In this document: one piece after another, positions 33,477 to 44,928 of the stretch
Position numbering within the stretch: the first letter of the stretch is position 1
How the letters are laid out: every line of letters starts with the position of its first letter
NCBI GenBank assembly: GCA_014529385.2
Contig: CM043967.1
Coordinates: forward strand, 79,567,278-79,631,277
Origin: Adiantum capillus-veneris
Taxonomy: Eukaryota; Streptophyta; Polypodiopsida; Polypodiales; Pteridaceae
Direction: 5' to 3'
Length of the DNA: 64,000 nt
Made by a program: the position numbers and the translations under genes
Notes under the pieces: model-generated
Database searches by the model: none
Seen by the model: only the letters and a program-made list of their open reading frames with translations
Told to the model about the DNA's origin: nothing

Positions 33477-34320
33477 CTACCAATGCTTAGACCCTGGGCT
33501 ATGCATAAATTTGTTGACCTGTGAGATTGCAAACTGAATATCTAGCCTCGTGTTGCATACATAAATGAGGCAGCCAACAGCAGTTTGGTAAAGAGTGACA
33601 TTAGCAGGATCTCCAACATCATGTAGACTCAACTTCAAACCTATTTTCATGGGAGTGCCAATAGGTTTGCAATCCTCAAGTCCAAACTTACATAGCAATG
33701 TCTCTATGTAAAGTTTTTGACACAAGGCAATACCACCATCACAGTGCTTAAAATGTATACCCAATTAATGATGCAACAACCCCAAATCTTTCATCTTGAA
33801 AGTAGCATTCAAATCAGCCTTAAATTCAGCAATATGTCTCTCATTTGGTCGAGTGATCAGCAAATCATCGACATAAAGAACCACCATGAGAAGTACATCA
33901 CCCTCACGCTTGACATACAATGTGCTTTCTGTTGGACTGTTACGAAAGACTCATTTAACCAAATGAGTGTTAGCTTTCTCATACCAAGCACGAGGATATT
34001 TCTTCAACCCATACAAAGCCTTCTTACATCTGCACACTTTGTCCTCTTGTCCTTTTATGACAAAACCGCGAGGCTGCGTTACATAAACTTCCTCAAATAT
34101 GTCACCATTCAAGAAAGCATTAACAATGTCAGATTGATGTACATCCCAACCAAAATGAGCTGCCAATGCACATAGAAAACGCACAGTAGTCATACGAAAA
34201 GTGGGAGCAAAAGTCTCTTCATAATCTATGCCTTTTTGTTGTGCATAACCCTTTGCAACAAGTCGAGCCTTATGGCGATAAATCTCACCATCCGGCTTGC
34301 ATTTCAACTTGTAACCCACT
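33477..34320 (-). pseudogene. Copia reverse transcriptase remnant
   Basis: Frame 33951-34319 reads [20 protein letters not shown] then [18 protein letters not shown] and [18 protein letters not shown]. The catalytic block LYVDDLLIT is encoded near 33860-33890. The tail at 33477-33764 has the LIYVCNTRLDIQFAISQVNK pattern. Broken by a stop near 33950 and frameshifts. Confidence 0.85.
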
Positions 34321-34839
34321 TCATACCAATGTCCTTTTTTCCAGGAGGCAAATCACATAAAGTCCATGTGTCATTTTCTATAAGTGCATCATATTCTGAT
34401 TGCATGGCAGCCATCCAATTTTTTGAATTCTGTGCTTCATCAAAAGATAGAGGCTCCTCAAATCATGTAAGCTAGACACAGCCAAAGCATAACAATGTGA
34501 TGCATAAGATGCATGGCGAGAGCCTGAATGAGTACGACTAGACAACGGTGCATCCAATTTACTGTCACATAAAGTGTGCACCAGCCATTTTGGCATACCT
34601 CTAGCCTGGTCATTTTCAATCCTTTCCTCATCAAGTACATGATGTACATCTACATTAGTAATAGGCTGATCTGTAACATTTTTCGAAACCCCCATAGGCT
34701 GTACATTTTCCTCATTGGAACTTACATTCGTCTTTCCACCACTGAAAAGAGGCAACAAAGTGTCATAAATGTCCTGTGAGCTTACATTACTGTCTCTAGT
34801 ACATGACAGGAAGGGCTGAAGAGAATCTTCCACAAACAC
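34321..34839 (-). pseudogene. Copia integrase-RT linker remnant
   Basis: A Ser/Asp-rich region with an open frame at 34378-34839, including RMPKWLVHTLCDSKLDAPL and SRHASYASHCYALA. It is the variable connector before the RT domain; no catalytic motif. Confidence 0.6.
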
Positions 34840-35690
34840 TACATCCCGTGAAACCAGAATACTCTTTGTTTGCGGATGATATAACTGTAACCTTTGCTTT
34901 CAGCACTGTAACCAAGAAAAATACATTTGACAGCCTTATCATCCAATTTTTTGCGTTGTGTTTGTGGCACCAAAGCATATGCCAAATAGTCAAAAACACG
35001 CATGTGCTTAATAGAAAGCTTTCTATCATGCCATGCTTCATATGGAGTAATATACTGTAAAGCTTTTTTAGGACACCTATGAAGTACATAAGTGGCACAC
35101 ATGATGGTCTCAAGCCAAAAAGAATGCGGCAAAGCTTGAATTTTGACCATACATCATGCCATTTCCATCAGTGACCTGTTTTTCCTCTCAGCAACACCAT
35201 TTTGCTGAGGTGTATAAGGCACTGTACATTGGTGTTTTATCCCACGACTAGCTAGAAATGCATTAAATTCATGAGACATATACACCCCCCCTCGATCGGA
35301 ACGGAGGGTGCCCACAGTACATCATGAGACATATACACCCCCCCTCGATCGGAACGGAGGGTGCCCACAGTACATATCAAGAAATTGTTTGAAGCACATC
35401 AAAACTTCGGACTTCGCTTTAAGTGGAATTACCCAGGCATGCCTGGAGTAATCATCAATGAAAGTAACAAAGTAAAGGTAATTGCCCAAGGACGGAGTTT
35501 GCATGGGCCCACAAACATCACTATGCACAAGCTGCAACCTGCATGTGGCCCGAACTAAACCATCCTTTGGAAACTTAGAACATTGCATCTTACCCAAAAT
35601 ACAGCCTTCACAAACATGTTTGACAAGTGCTTCAAGAGGCGGTAAAGAAGCAACCATATCAGATATTCTACAAACGTAGCAAACTGGCAA
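34796..35690 (-). pseudogene. Copia integrase remnant
   Basis: Starts with CEGCILGKMQCSKFP (end of the gag-preintegrase zinc site). The catalytic core follows with LVHSDVCGPMQTPSLGNYLY and FVTFIDDYSRHAWV. The downstream part (34839-35150) has YVLHRCPKKALQYITPYEAW and VFDYLAYALVPQTQRKKLDD. A 53-bp tandem duplication (35270-35375) inside the core shifts the frame. Confidence 0.85.
35270..35375. repeat. 53-bp tandem duplication inside the Copia integrase
   Basis: The block starting CATGAGACATATACACC at 35270 is repeated exactly at 35323. 53 is not a multiple of three, so it destroys the reading frame. Confidence 0.95.
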
Positions 35691-36178
35691 AATTCAAATG
35701 ACCAAAATGTGCATGCCAAAGTTTTGCATCCGAAATAGCCCTTAACAGCATTTGCAAAATTTTGTCCACACTTGTCATACAAAGTGAGATTATACAGCCC
35801 ACGACACAAAAGGCCAGATGCAACAATTTCATCACCAAAATTGAGATCATGAACTGTACATCTGTCATCCACAGATTTGACTACAAGTCCAAGTCTAGCA
35901 AGTGCGGATACAGATAAGAGATTCTTCTTGATCCCAGGTACATAAAGTGCATCAACAAGTGTGAAGGAACAACCATTTGCAGCAGTAAGCACAATCTTTC
36001 CAACTCCCTGAACCGGATAAGAGGCATCGTTGGCACAAGTGACTGAATTCCCATGAGGCACAGACTCGAGAGAGGTAAACAATTCACGATGTGAGGTAAT
36101 GTGCTTTGTAGCACCACTATCGAAATACCACATATGTGAATCTGCAGCAAACTCACAAGCATGCATCATGGAGAGCAA
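35660..36178 (-). pseudogene. Copia aspartic protease and gag-preintegrase remnant
   Basis: The frame reads HMWYFDSGATKHITSHRELF, with the canonical DSG active site. Then come VTCANDASYPVQGVGKIVL and ALYVPGIKKNLLSVSALARL, the conserved protease-to-preintegrase stretch. The frame is open to about 35555 but shifts relative to LWHAHFGHLNFASLLRL at 35668-35868. Confidence 0.85.
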
Positions 36179-37030
36179 GATTGTAAGTGCAATCTATGCT
36201 AAAAGCCCATTCTACATCAACATCAGCAACACAGTCTCCTTTCACAGAAGACTCGACAATGGCTGCACTTGTAGTGGAACCAACATTTGCAGTGGAACTA
36301 CCCTCTTTCTTCTTAGCCTCTTTGGCCTTCAACTTAGGACACGACTTGATCAAGTGATCATTAGCTTTACAATAATGGCGACGCACTTACTTTTTTCCCT
36401 TATCACCAGAATTTACAGATGAATTGCTGCCAACAGAAGCATTAGGAACAGAAGTTTTGCCACTCGCAGCAGAACCATAAGAAGTGGCCGCATTGCTGTT
36501 ATTACCACCCTTTCTTTGAGAAGCAATAAAAGCATGTTAAATTGCACGCTGCCTAGTTCTGTTTTTTTTTGGAAAGTGACTCTTGCAATAGCAATGTGCA
36601 TAATGCATCACTTGACAACTTCAAGATTTCCTTGGGTCATTACTCTACAAGTACTAGCAAAAGTCTGGTAGGAATCTGGTAAGGCATCAAGAATAGTTTG
36701 CACAAGGGAACTGTCTGAAATGACTTTACCTGCAGAAATAAATTGCTCATTGATATCATTGACACCAGCAAGAAAAGTGTCCATATCATCTTCCTCATGC
36801 ATAATCTTTGACTCCAGCTCTTTATGCAACAAGCAATTTTAGCCTCATTGCGGCTTGCATAAAGACCTGCTAGAATATCCCAAGCCTGTTTTGCAGATTT
36901 TGCTGAACGAATGTGAGGAACAATTGTGTGCTTCATAGACAACACAATCAATGCATGAGCCTGCGCATCCTTTACATCCCAACGAGCTTGTTCTGACGTA
37001 GGCAAAACAACTCTAATAGCAGCAATCCTT
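36153..37030 (-). pseudogene. Copia Gag remnant
   Basis: Includes QAHALIVLSMKHTIVPHIRS and AKSAKQAWDILAGLYASRNE (UBN2-type Gag) at 36640-37005, and DMDTFLAGVNDINEQFISAG at 36608-36832. A knuckle with HYCKANDHLIKSC lies near 36350; its first Cys is lost in this frame. Several frameshifts. Truncated at the N-terminus. Confidence 0.8.
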
Positions 37031-37036
37031 GTAGCA

Positions 37037-38527
37037 AGACCTGCAACTCTCTCCTCTCCCAGTGTAATATAAAGAAGTCAAGGTTGATCTCCCTATCGGA
37101 AAATGACTCATTTTGATCCTTTTGATTGGTCGGGGGAGATTGTTACAAAAGGGAATATCTTCAGGCATCTGGGAGCCCCCTTGGGGGTGGACGTAACTCA
37201 CAAGCAAAGATTTGAGTGGGTGTTTGAAAAAATCAAAACAAAAATGAGTAGGTGAGAGTATGCTCTTCTCCCATTCCCAAGTCGGATAAAAGTGATAAAT
37301 GCCTTTATGATTCCTTATATTGCCTTCACTAGCCCGCTTCTCAAGATGGCTAAGTGTCACTGGAAAGAGTTCTTAAAACAAGTGAAAAGGTTTTTATGGA
37401 AAAACAACACGAAATCCTCCAGGCCATGGCAATGGGCCCGTTCGGAATGAGTTGCTCAGTCGGTGAATCAAGGAGGCCTCGGAATTCTCAACCCTGTGGC
37501 CCATGTAGAAGCTTGTTGCACCAAATTTGTTGTTTCCTTGGCTAAAGAGGATCAAATTTGGGCTCTCATGATCAAAGATATGGTAGAAGAAACTAAACTT
37601 GGCTCAAAAGGTGGAAAGTGGAAAAGGGTGGAGGTTCATGACAAGCTATTAGCCTTGGCGTGGACTACCCTAAGACACGGCAACTGGGCGGCAGCGCAAG
37701 ACAATTGGTAAGAAAATGCAATAGAGCAGCAGGAGCCTTAAAGTGGGGGAAAAAACCAGATACTTCAAGAGCTCCATTTTGCATTGGTCCCCATTGGCTT
37801 TCCAAAGTTGTAGATCTGCCACAAATTCCCTATTTGGATAGAGACAGCCAAGAATCTGAATAATAAGGGTCTGAATCAACTGGGGCACTTCTGGGACAAT
37901 GAAAACAAGAGTTGGAAAACCATTGACCTTCTGGTTACCCAGTACCAACTGAATAGCTTGGAGTTCTTGCTGGTCCAGAAAGTGAGGAAAGAGCTTGACA
38001 GTATAGTGATGCCTATCTATTATTTGCAGTTTAACTCGAATGCTTGGAAATGGCCCGGAAGCAGTCTCTTATGGAAACCACATCCTAAAGACATTTAGCA
38101 GACAATGATGCATAAGAAGAATTGGTCTAGCCCCCTTAACAAGATATGGAAATAAAAATGTCCGGAGGAAAGGTGGGAGCAAGTAACGGAGAACATCTGG
38201 AAGCCAAAGGTTCCGCAGGACATGAAGGTACATTTGTGGAAGGTAATTTGGGGTTCTCTACCCACGGGGGTGAAGATTCAGGAAAGAGGGATTGGGTCAA
38301 ATCGATGCTTGGGGTGCAGGTTGGCTAGTGAAGATCTGGCCCACCTCTTCATGGATTGCCCAACTATTAAAGGCCTCACAGGGAAAATATGCGAGTGGGT
38401 CCAAAGAACATGGAAAATTGGTTTTTACAAGACTGATCTATTCCTTGCAGGGAATAATTCGGGTGGTCCTGCCATCCTCATCAGGACTCAAATCGTTAGG
38501 TACTTCTATACATTATATTAATCAATT
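37037..38527 (+). pseudogene. non-LTR retrotransposon (LINE) 3' end: RT tail and zf-RVT domain
   Basis: Plus strand. A broken frame reads FRHLGAPLGVDVTHKQRFEW then KVINAFMIPYIAFTSPLLKM, the thumb region of plant LINE RT. Then GGLGILNPVAHVEACCTKFV (37466-37520) and a zf-RVT-like domain with VHLWKVIWGSLPTGVKIQER, CLGCRLASEDLAHLFMDC (38290-38370). Multiple frameshifts and stops; the catalytic RT core and ORF1 are missing (5' truncation, usual for LINEs). No clear A-tail; AT-rich sequence follows 38527. Confidence 0.78.
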
Positions 38528-40480
38528 TATAACTTGAATAAATATTTAGTACATTCTAAATATTGTATTCTTGCTATATGTAATTAATAAATATATAAAA
38601 ATATATTATATTATAAATTAAACTACTTTATTCATATATATTATATTATTTAATATAGACATAGTGTTGTATTAGTTATAACATATACTATATGATGGCA
38701 TGATGGAAAAATGGGACACTAAAAAATTAGATGATGGCAAGTCTCAAAAAATGGAACCAGAACTAGCCATTTAAATTTGACCTTTCAAGGTCTGCTCAAT
38801 GACAAGTATGAGGAACCTACTACAAAGGATATAACGTGGCTAAAAGGTAGAATATGGCCAGATAATCAGAAGGCCATAGGGGCCAATGGTCAAAAGTCAA
38901 ATGGTCAAACCTTTGTAGCCCAAAGGTAAAGTTTCAAACAAATAGTTCATCAAGTTATTCAGATTTAGAAGATTTCTCACCAAAGTTCAAGGAATCATAT
39001 GGTGACTATAATTTTAGGTGTTCAGATGGCCACTTATCAAATTTCCGGTATTCAAATTATGATGACCATCAATAAAACTTGATAAGATTAACTTTAGAAT
39101 CCGGCCTTCGACCATGGGTACTTATTTAGAATGGGTCTCAAAGATCATTCGTACAACTTTCTAGATCAAGATTTAGAAATTCAGATATATCTGATGACAG
39201 CTTCTTACATCATGCTCATTTGGTGGGGTCAATTGACCATTCGATCAACGGACCAGCAATCCTGTAGGATGGATGGCTAGCAACTGAATATGAAAACATC
39301 CCGCCATTTTGTCACTATCTGACACTTATTATTGCCATCACCTTCAAAATGTTAAAAAATCATTATTTTCATATGCTTTCTTGCTTGGCATGCCATTTGG
39401 TCATCTGCGTGCGCGTGGACAAAGAGTGTGCTATGGGAGCATAAAAAAGCAAGACATAAAACATTTTCCAAAACCTAATTGTCAAAAATTGCAATACTAA
39501 AACCTGCAAATGTGTGCTCGCATATCCCCATGTGTAGTGTAAAATTTTTAGTAAATCATATTGAAATATCATCTTAACAATCCATAATACCATCTAAAAT
39601 CCTAGCTCTACAATATTCTATTGGGAGAGAACCGATGAGCCCATTACGTTTGTGAGGTTTATGAGAGGTATTTGGAGAATTTTGGAGAAAGTCAAGGGCA
39701 TTTCGGGAATTTTTGGTCAAATATGAGAGGTAAATTGGGAGTATTTGAAACTTTAGGGGTATTTTTCTATGAAAAACAAGGTTGAGAAAACCATTATGCT
39801 GTGAAATCACCGCACATATTGTAGGGTCAAGAGCAGCAAGGTCATCCATGCATGCACAGATGACCAGCGAGCTCTATGTTTTTGGACTTGCAATCTACAT
39901 TCAAGAGCAGCCTATTCATCTGCGCGCGCATGGACGACCAGCAAGTTCTTACATCCTACAAAGGATGGTGATGATCCATCCATTCCTCAAGCCAAAATGA
40001 AGGTTCAGATAGTGACTTTGACAGATGGCATTTCGGTGCTTGTAGTGGAGATCATACGATGACACATTTGTTATCTTCTTATGAACTTCATCTCTTTTAT
40101 GAAAAAAAAAGGGACCGCCAAGATCCCTCCATCATCTGCGTGCGCCCTCCTATCGTCTGCACGTGCGGATGATGGGGGGCCTTGGGGGGTCACTATGTCT
40201 AAGTTATGCATATTGGGTGCGTTCAAGGACTATTTTTATAACCCCTTAGCTTTGAATTTTGAAAAATTAAATACACCGTTTTCCTATTCAATATATTATT
40301 TTTTGTCTCAATTTTATTTTACCAGTATGTAAAAATATGAGAAAAAATAAAATTTAATAACCTCTTCTGCTGCACTCGCGTGATAGTCAAAATTCTTTAG
40401 TGATGCCCTCTCCTTTTTTTTTGAGCCCTCCCCTTTTTTTTTACATATACATGGAGAGAGAGAGAGGGAGAGAGGAGGGG

Positions 40481-40481
<1 letters not shown>
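38528..40481. other. AT-rich intergenic sequence
   Basis: No gene recognised. 38520-38690 is very AT-rich. 39640-39790 holds phrases like GAGGGGTATTTT and GGCATTTCGGGAATTTT, similar to the arms of the MITE at 29696, so it may be a relic of that family. CATCTGCGTGCGCG-like motifs recur at about 39403, 39920 and 40135. Confidence 0.5.

Positions 40482-40565
<84 letters not shown>
40482..40565. repeat. (GA)n microsatellite
   Basis: About 42 GA units, the longest GA run in the window. Confidence 0.98.
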
Positions 40566-40569
<4 letters not shown>

Positions 40570-40636
40570 AGTTTTAATCTTGCCATCGTGGAATTTTGTC
40601 TATGTAGTAGTGCTTCAGTATCTGTCTTGCCATAGA

Positions 40637-41353
40637 ATGACAAGCAAAGCAAATCCTAAAAAGCACACTACAAAGGAGATAGTTGTTAAAGTCTATGCTG
40701 CCATGAAACAAGGTGAGCCAATCATAGGTATGGTGTTTAAAAGGGAAGATCACGTCAAAGAAGATTTCAGGTCACATTCAGAAGAGGATGCATGCTCGTT
40801 GTCTACCATGGTTGTGGCTTTGCAAGACACTATGTCAAAGGGAAGATCACGTCAAAGAAGATTTCAGGTCACATTCAGAAGAGGATGCATGCTCATTGCC
40901 TAGAAGAGGATGCATGCTCGTTGTCTACCATGGTTGTGGCTTTGCAAGACACTATGTCATACCATGGTGAATTATTTTAGAATGACATAATTTCTAACCT
41001 TTATGTGATCTTGCATCAACTTCATACAATAGCACACTTTTCCACAACCGTCAAATCAATGAGGCATGCTATCAATGAAGTGGATTTGGCGAATGTTACT
41101 ATCTTTGAGCTCTCTAGGAGCTGCCATTGCTTTTTTGGCAGGACAGATCCTTGCCAATGAAGGCATCCTTGTGCACACTCATTTATTCAACCCCCCTTTT
41201 TCATCACCACCAATAGAGCGCATCAAGAGTCGTGGATGGAAGCTTGGCTTGAGTCTTGCGGGAATGGCATGTGCAACCGATTTATCATACCTTCTTCTTG
41301 ACGTAGATAAGAGGCAAACATTTTCTCAAGAGTTTTTTTGTTTGAAAGTCTAA
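40637..41353 (+). pseudogene. unrecognised ORFs with internal duplication
   Basis: From ATG 40637 (MTSKANPKKHTTKEIVVKVY...) a frame of about 89 codons runs into repeats. The segment 40739-40835 is repeated at 40836 onward, and part of it a third time to about 40962, each in a different phase. A further frame (41066-41353) begins MLSMKWIWRM and holds hydrophobic stretches (SLGAAIAFLAGQILA; LGLSLAGMACATDLSYLLL). I recognise no family. It may be a fragment of an unknown element or host gene. Confidence 0.3.
40739..40962. repeat. tandem repeat, about 97-bp unit, two full copies and a partial third
   Basis: The phrase AAGGGAAGATCACGTCAAAG starts copies at about 40740 and 40837. GAGGATGCATGCTC recurs at 40785, 40880 and 40907. 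Nearly identical, so recent. Confidence 0.88.
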
Positions 41354-41639
41354 CACCTTCATCTTTACATCAACGTTGCCAGGCATTTTTTGGATGAAGA
41401 TAAAGTCACTAATCCATGCTAAAAAGCTTGCTTACTGACCTCAAGTACATAAATGTAAATAATGCTTTGACTTTTCGGAGTGCTGTTGTAAAATTTATGT
41501 ATAAAGGTTTGGTTATGCTTAGTCATTTGCAAGAGTTTTGGGTTGGTTAACCTTCTAAAAGGTGGTTTTCAATTAGTGTTTTCAGTCGTGCTTGATAGCC
41601 GGTGAATCGGTCTCATACATCATGAGTTACATGCATTTG

Positions 41640-42828
41640 TAATGGGAGGTTCCTTACTTTGTAATGGGGGGTTCCTTACTTAGAAAGTGGGTGCAGATGC
41701 ATGCAGGGAAAGGCAACTGGGTTGATTTGATAGATTTAATTAGAAAATGTGTAGCCGAGGATTTTTGAAAATAGCCGAAGTGATAAGCTCCGAGCCGAGC
41801 TTTACAACATTGCATTCGGTGCTCAGAGTCACCCGCCACACCTCCGCTTGCTCGGAGTGGGAAGAAAAATAGGAAATTTATATGGTTAAGTGGGGAGGTG
41901 GGAGGATGGTGCCAAGTGGCAATGGAGTAATCCCACATGGGGGGGGAGAAAGTGGGAATTGGAGGGTATAAGGGGGGGAGTGGGTACCCCCTAAGGTTGT
42001 ATCAAAGGAGCAAATGGAGCTCACTTGCCTAGCCCATGAGGGCTCATGGACTTTGGGGGAGGAAAGGGTGCCCATCATGGGTTCCCACCAGCTAGATAGG
42101 CGCGTGGGTTTCTTTTGGTCCTATGGACACTTCCTTTTCCCACTTTCCTTGGTCAAAAAGTGGCCGACATGCCATTTTCTACCCAAATTAAGCCCAAAAT
42201 GGACCAATTAAAAGGTGACCAAAGAGAGAAACATGTCTAAGAGGGGAGAGAAAATTCCTTGGGATAAGAGCCAAAAAACCCCCTTTTTAATAGCTGCAAT
42301 TCTCTACACACCTTTTTTGCTTACAGAGACTAGCTTTTTTGGAGCTTTTGAGAGATACCCCAACTTCAAAATCTTGTAACCCTCTCGTCTGTTGTCGGAA
42401 TAAAGCATATGGATACTCTATGGAGGTCTAAACGACATGAGATTCATCTTTATGGTCTCTTCAACAATTTTTTAATCATGGTTTGGGTTAGGGTTTTTTC
42501 CCGCCCGACTTTACAGGTGTTCAACATAGGTGTTTTTCGCAGCTTTATGGAGTTTCCTTTCCATGGTGTGGTGTGTGCAAGGCTATAGAGGTTCTCGTTT
42601 TCCTTATTGTTTGAACGCTAACGTCATTTTGGTGCCCCCACGGAAGGGCAAGTGCTCCTATTCTCCAATTCTTGTGAAATATGTCTATTCTGCAGGCAGT
42701 GAATGTAAAAGGGATGTGGGTCCTTATGGACAACCGCCTATGTATGTGAAAATTGTGGAAAACACTTGAGGCAGTCGTACAATTGGATTGCAGCCTTTGG
42801 AGGGTCATGAGGTTTTGTGAAGCCTAGC
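41640..42828 (+). repeat. putative LTR of Gypsy segment A
   Basis: Contains GGAATAAAGCATATGG (42390, a polyadenylation-like signal) and other LTR-style features, and ends ...CCTAGCA just before TTGGGGGCCGGG. That sequence could serve as a primer site, although I cannot name the tRNA. The start is uncertain; a short direct repeat (GGTTCCTTACTT) lies at 41646-41680. Segment B has only the part from GTTTTTCGCAGC onward. Confidence 0.4.
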
Positions 42829-42935
42829 ATTGGGGGCCGGGTTCCCTAGTGTGAGGTGAACTAGGTACTAGAGAGATCCATGGACATCCCTTGCGTTTTC
42901 CACGTCACATGTAAATGTTTTTGTTGCAATCAAAC

Positions 42936-43974
42936 ATGGAGGATGAGACCCCACAGTTTCATGGATTGCCTAATGAAAATGCATAGACGTTTTTTGAAAA
43001 GTTGGAAGGCAATTGCTTGTTGCACAATATACTAGACCAAGCTATATTATTGCGGCTGCTGCAATATAGTTTACGTGATGAGGCAAAAGTTTGGTTAAAC
43101 AATTTTGAGGAGTTGATGTAGACACAAAATCCAGGGGTGGTTTTGGACTACAATGGCATGAAGCAAGATTTCCCGGTAGAATACCTATCCATCAAAGTAC
43201 GTGATGAAGTTTGGCATGAAATTTTGGGGTAGACCCAAAGGGCTAATCAAAGTGTTGATGATTTTGTTATGCAGTTCACCCGTTTATGGGATAAATGGAC
43301 CTGGGCTTTGAGAAATGAGATCCCTCCATCTATGTTAAAGAAGGACCATTTTGTGGCAAACCTAAAAGAAAGTCTGAATTTCAAAGTTGAGCTAAAAAGA
43401 TTTGTCACCTTCGAGAAGGCAGTTGACATTGCCAAAGAGAAAGAATGGAAAGCTCAAAGGATTAATGAATACGGAAAGGCGTTAGATGAGCAAAATAATG
43501 GTAGCCAAAAGGAGGAGAGTCAGGCAAAATATGAAGGACAGCTTGTTCAAAGGGATGCTAATATCGAACACTTACAAGGAAAAATGTAAGACATGATGGC
43601 CATGATGTAGGAATTACGATTTGGTGTTCTTGGTGGTGGAGGTGGTCGTGGTCATGGACGTGGTAGAGGAACGGCTTAGGCATGTGAAGCTCAGCCTGAT
43701 GCAAATGCTGGTTGTGGACAAGGCGGTTTTGAGCCACAGAGGAGGTTCATCCCCACTTGTTATAATTGTGGTGAACTTGGTTATATTAGCACTTATTAAT
43801 CAAAGCCAGCAAGGATGGGAGGGGATATGTTTCCACTTCCTCAACAAATTCCTAACAGAGCTAGTGATTATGCATTGGATATGTGGGAAGATCAAGGTAC
43901 GAGACAGGAAAATCAAGCCTCAACCTCTGGTGGTCATGTGGGTATTGTGCGAGTCAAAAAGAAATAAGCAGATG
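42936..43974 (+). pseudogene. Gypsy Gag, segment A
   Basis: ATG 42936 (MEDETPQFHGLPNENA...). The Gag core includes LLQYSLRDEAKVWLNNFEEL and FVMQFTRLWDKWTWALRNEI. A knuckle CYNCGELGYISTY follows near 43757, where the last Cys codon has become a stop and the His is Tyr. In-frame stops at the TAG in NA*TFF, LM*TQN (CAG in segment B), LG*TQR and others. Gag forms the particle that packages element RNA; this copy cannot. Confidence 0.8.
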
Positions 43975-44430
43975 TGATGCCAGTAGGCAAAAGAGAGGGG
44001 GAAGGCTATGCAGAACCACGGCCTAGAAGAAAGAAAGGGAAGGAGAAAGAGGGTGAAGATGCGAAAGTTAAGAGAAAGAGAAAGCCTCCTAGACGATTTG
44101 AAGTGGTGATATACGGTTTAAAGGAAGACTTGATTGGGAGGAAAGTAGATTGTACATTTGGACACTTAATGAATATCGTGCTCAGACTTAAAAGGTAATG
44201 GAAGTCATTAGTGAATGCAGAGAAAGAGTGGAAGCATGGACAAGTCAGAGTGTTGTCTGTCGGGGGAGAGTTTTGCGGGGGAGAGTTTTGTCCTATGGTG
44301 AATGCTTGGCACAAAGGTGTGGGCATGGGAGCAGCCTACATTGATGGAGGTGCTCAAGTTTGTGTGATCACACAGTCATGTGTCGAGAGACTAGGTCTCA
44401 TTACATGCGGAAGCTCTCGGTTTTAGATTT
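43974..44430 (+). pseudogene. Gypsy linker and aspartic protease, segment A
   Basis: A Lys/Arg/Glu-rich linker (RRKKGKEKEGEDAKVKRKRK) is followed by RRFEVVIYGLKEDLIGRKVD. The protease active-site region is GAAYIDGGAQVCVITQSCVE (44330-44390). The catalytic triad is DGG rather than DTG/DSG. A stop separates linker and protease. Confidence 0.72.
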
Positions 44431-44928
44431 GACTAGCAAACCATGCCAAAGTGAAATGTTTGGGAATGATCAAGAATTTGAAAGTCGAAGTCTTTAATGT
44501 GAAGGTTATGGTAAGCTTTCATGTTATGCCAACAGCTCATCTGGGAGCCTTTCCTCTCATTCTGGGATGACCTTGGTTGAGGGTTGTTGGTGTCGTGCAA
44601 GATTGGTGCAAGGGCACAATGGGTGTGCATGACAAGAAGGGTGAAAAGAGAGTGTTTGATATGACTACCAAACAGCCTACGGCACTTGAAGATGTGAGTG
44701 AGAATGATGAGTCCGAAACTACTAGTGACGATAGTTCTGAAGACTAAGGAAGTATCACTACTTCTGAGGGTGAAGTGTCATTCTTGTTGTTGGATGAGGA
44801 TCAGAGAGAAGTTAGTGAGGTGCTGCAATTATCATGGAAGTTTTAATGCTTCAAGCGGTTTAGAGCAACTGGAAGAGTTGATGCATCCAAAACAAGAATT
44901 ACTAGTGAAGAAAGAGTAAATTCAAAAT

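Larger units (their letters stand above)
32618..37036 (-). mobile_element. Ty1/Copia retrotransposon, 5'-truncated
   Basis: Minus-strand element with Copia domain order gag, protease, integrase, RT, RNase H, and a 3' LTR at 32618-32844. Frames are broken by many stops and small indels. The 5' LTR and Gag N-terminus are missing where LINE sequence begins at about 37037. A related remnant lies at 52290-54130. Confidence 0.88.

Noticed and set aside
35281-35376. Direct repeats considered as a possible CRISPR array
   Set aside because: Only two abutting units with no spacers, inside a Copia integrase in a plant genome.
41066-41353. Possible membrane protein gene
   Set aside because: Hydrophobic stretches exist but the frame is short and adjacent frames are equally open; kept only as an unrecognised ORF.
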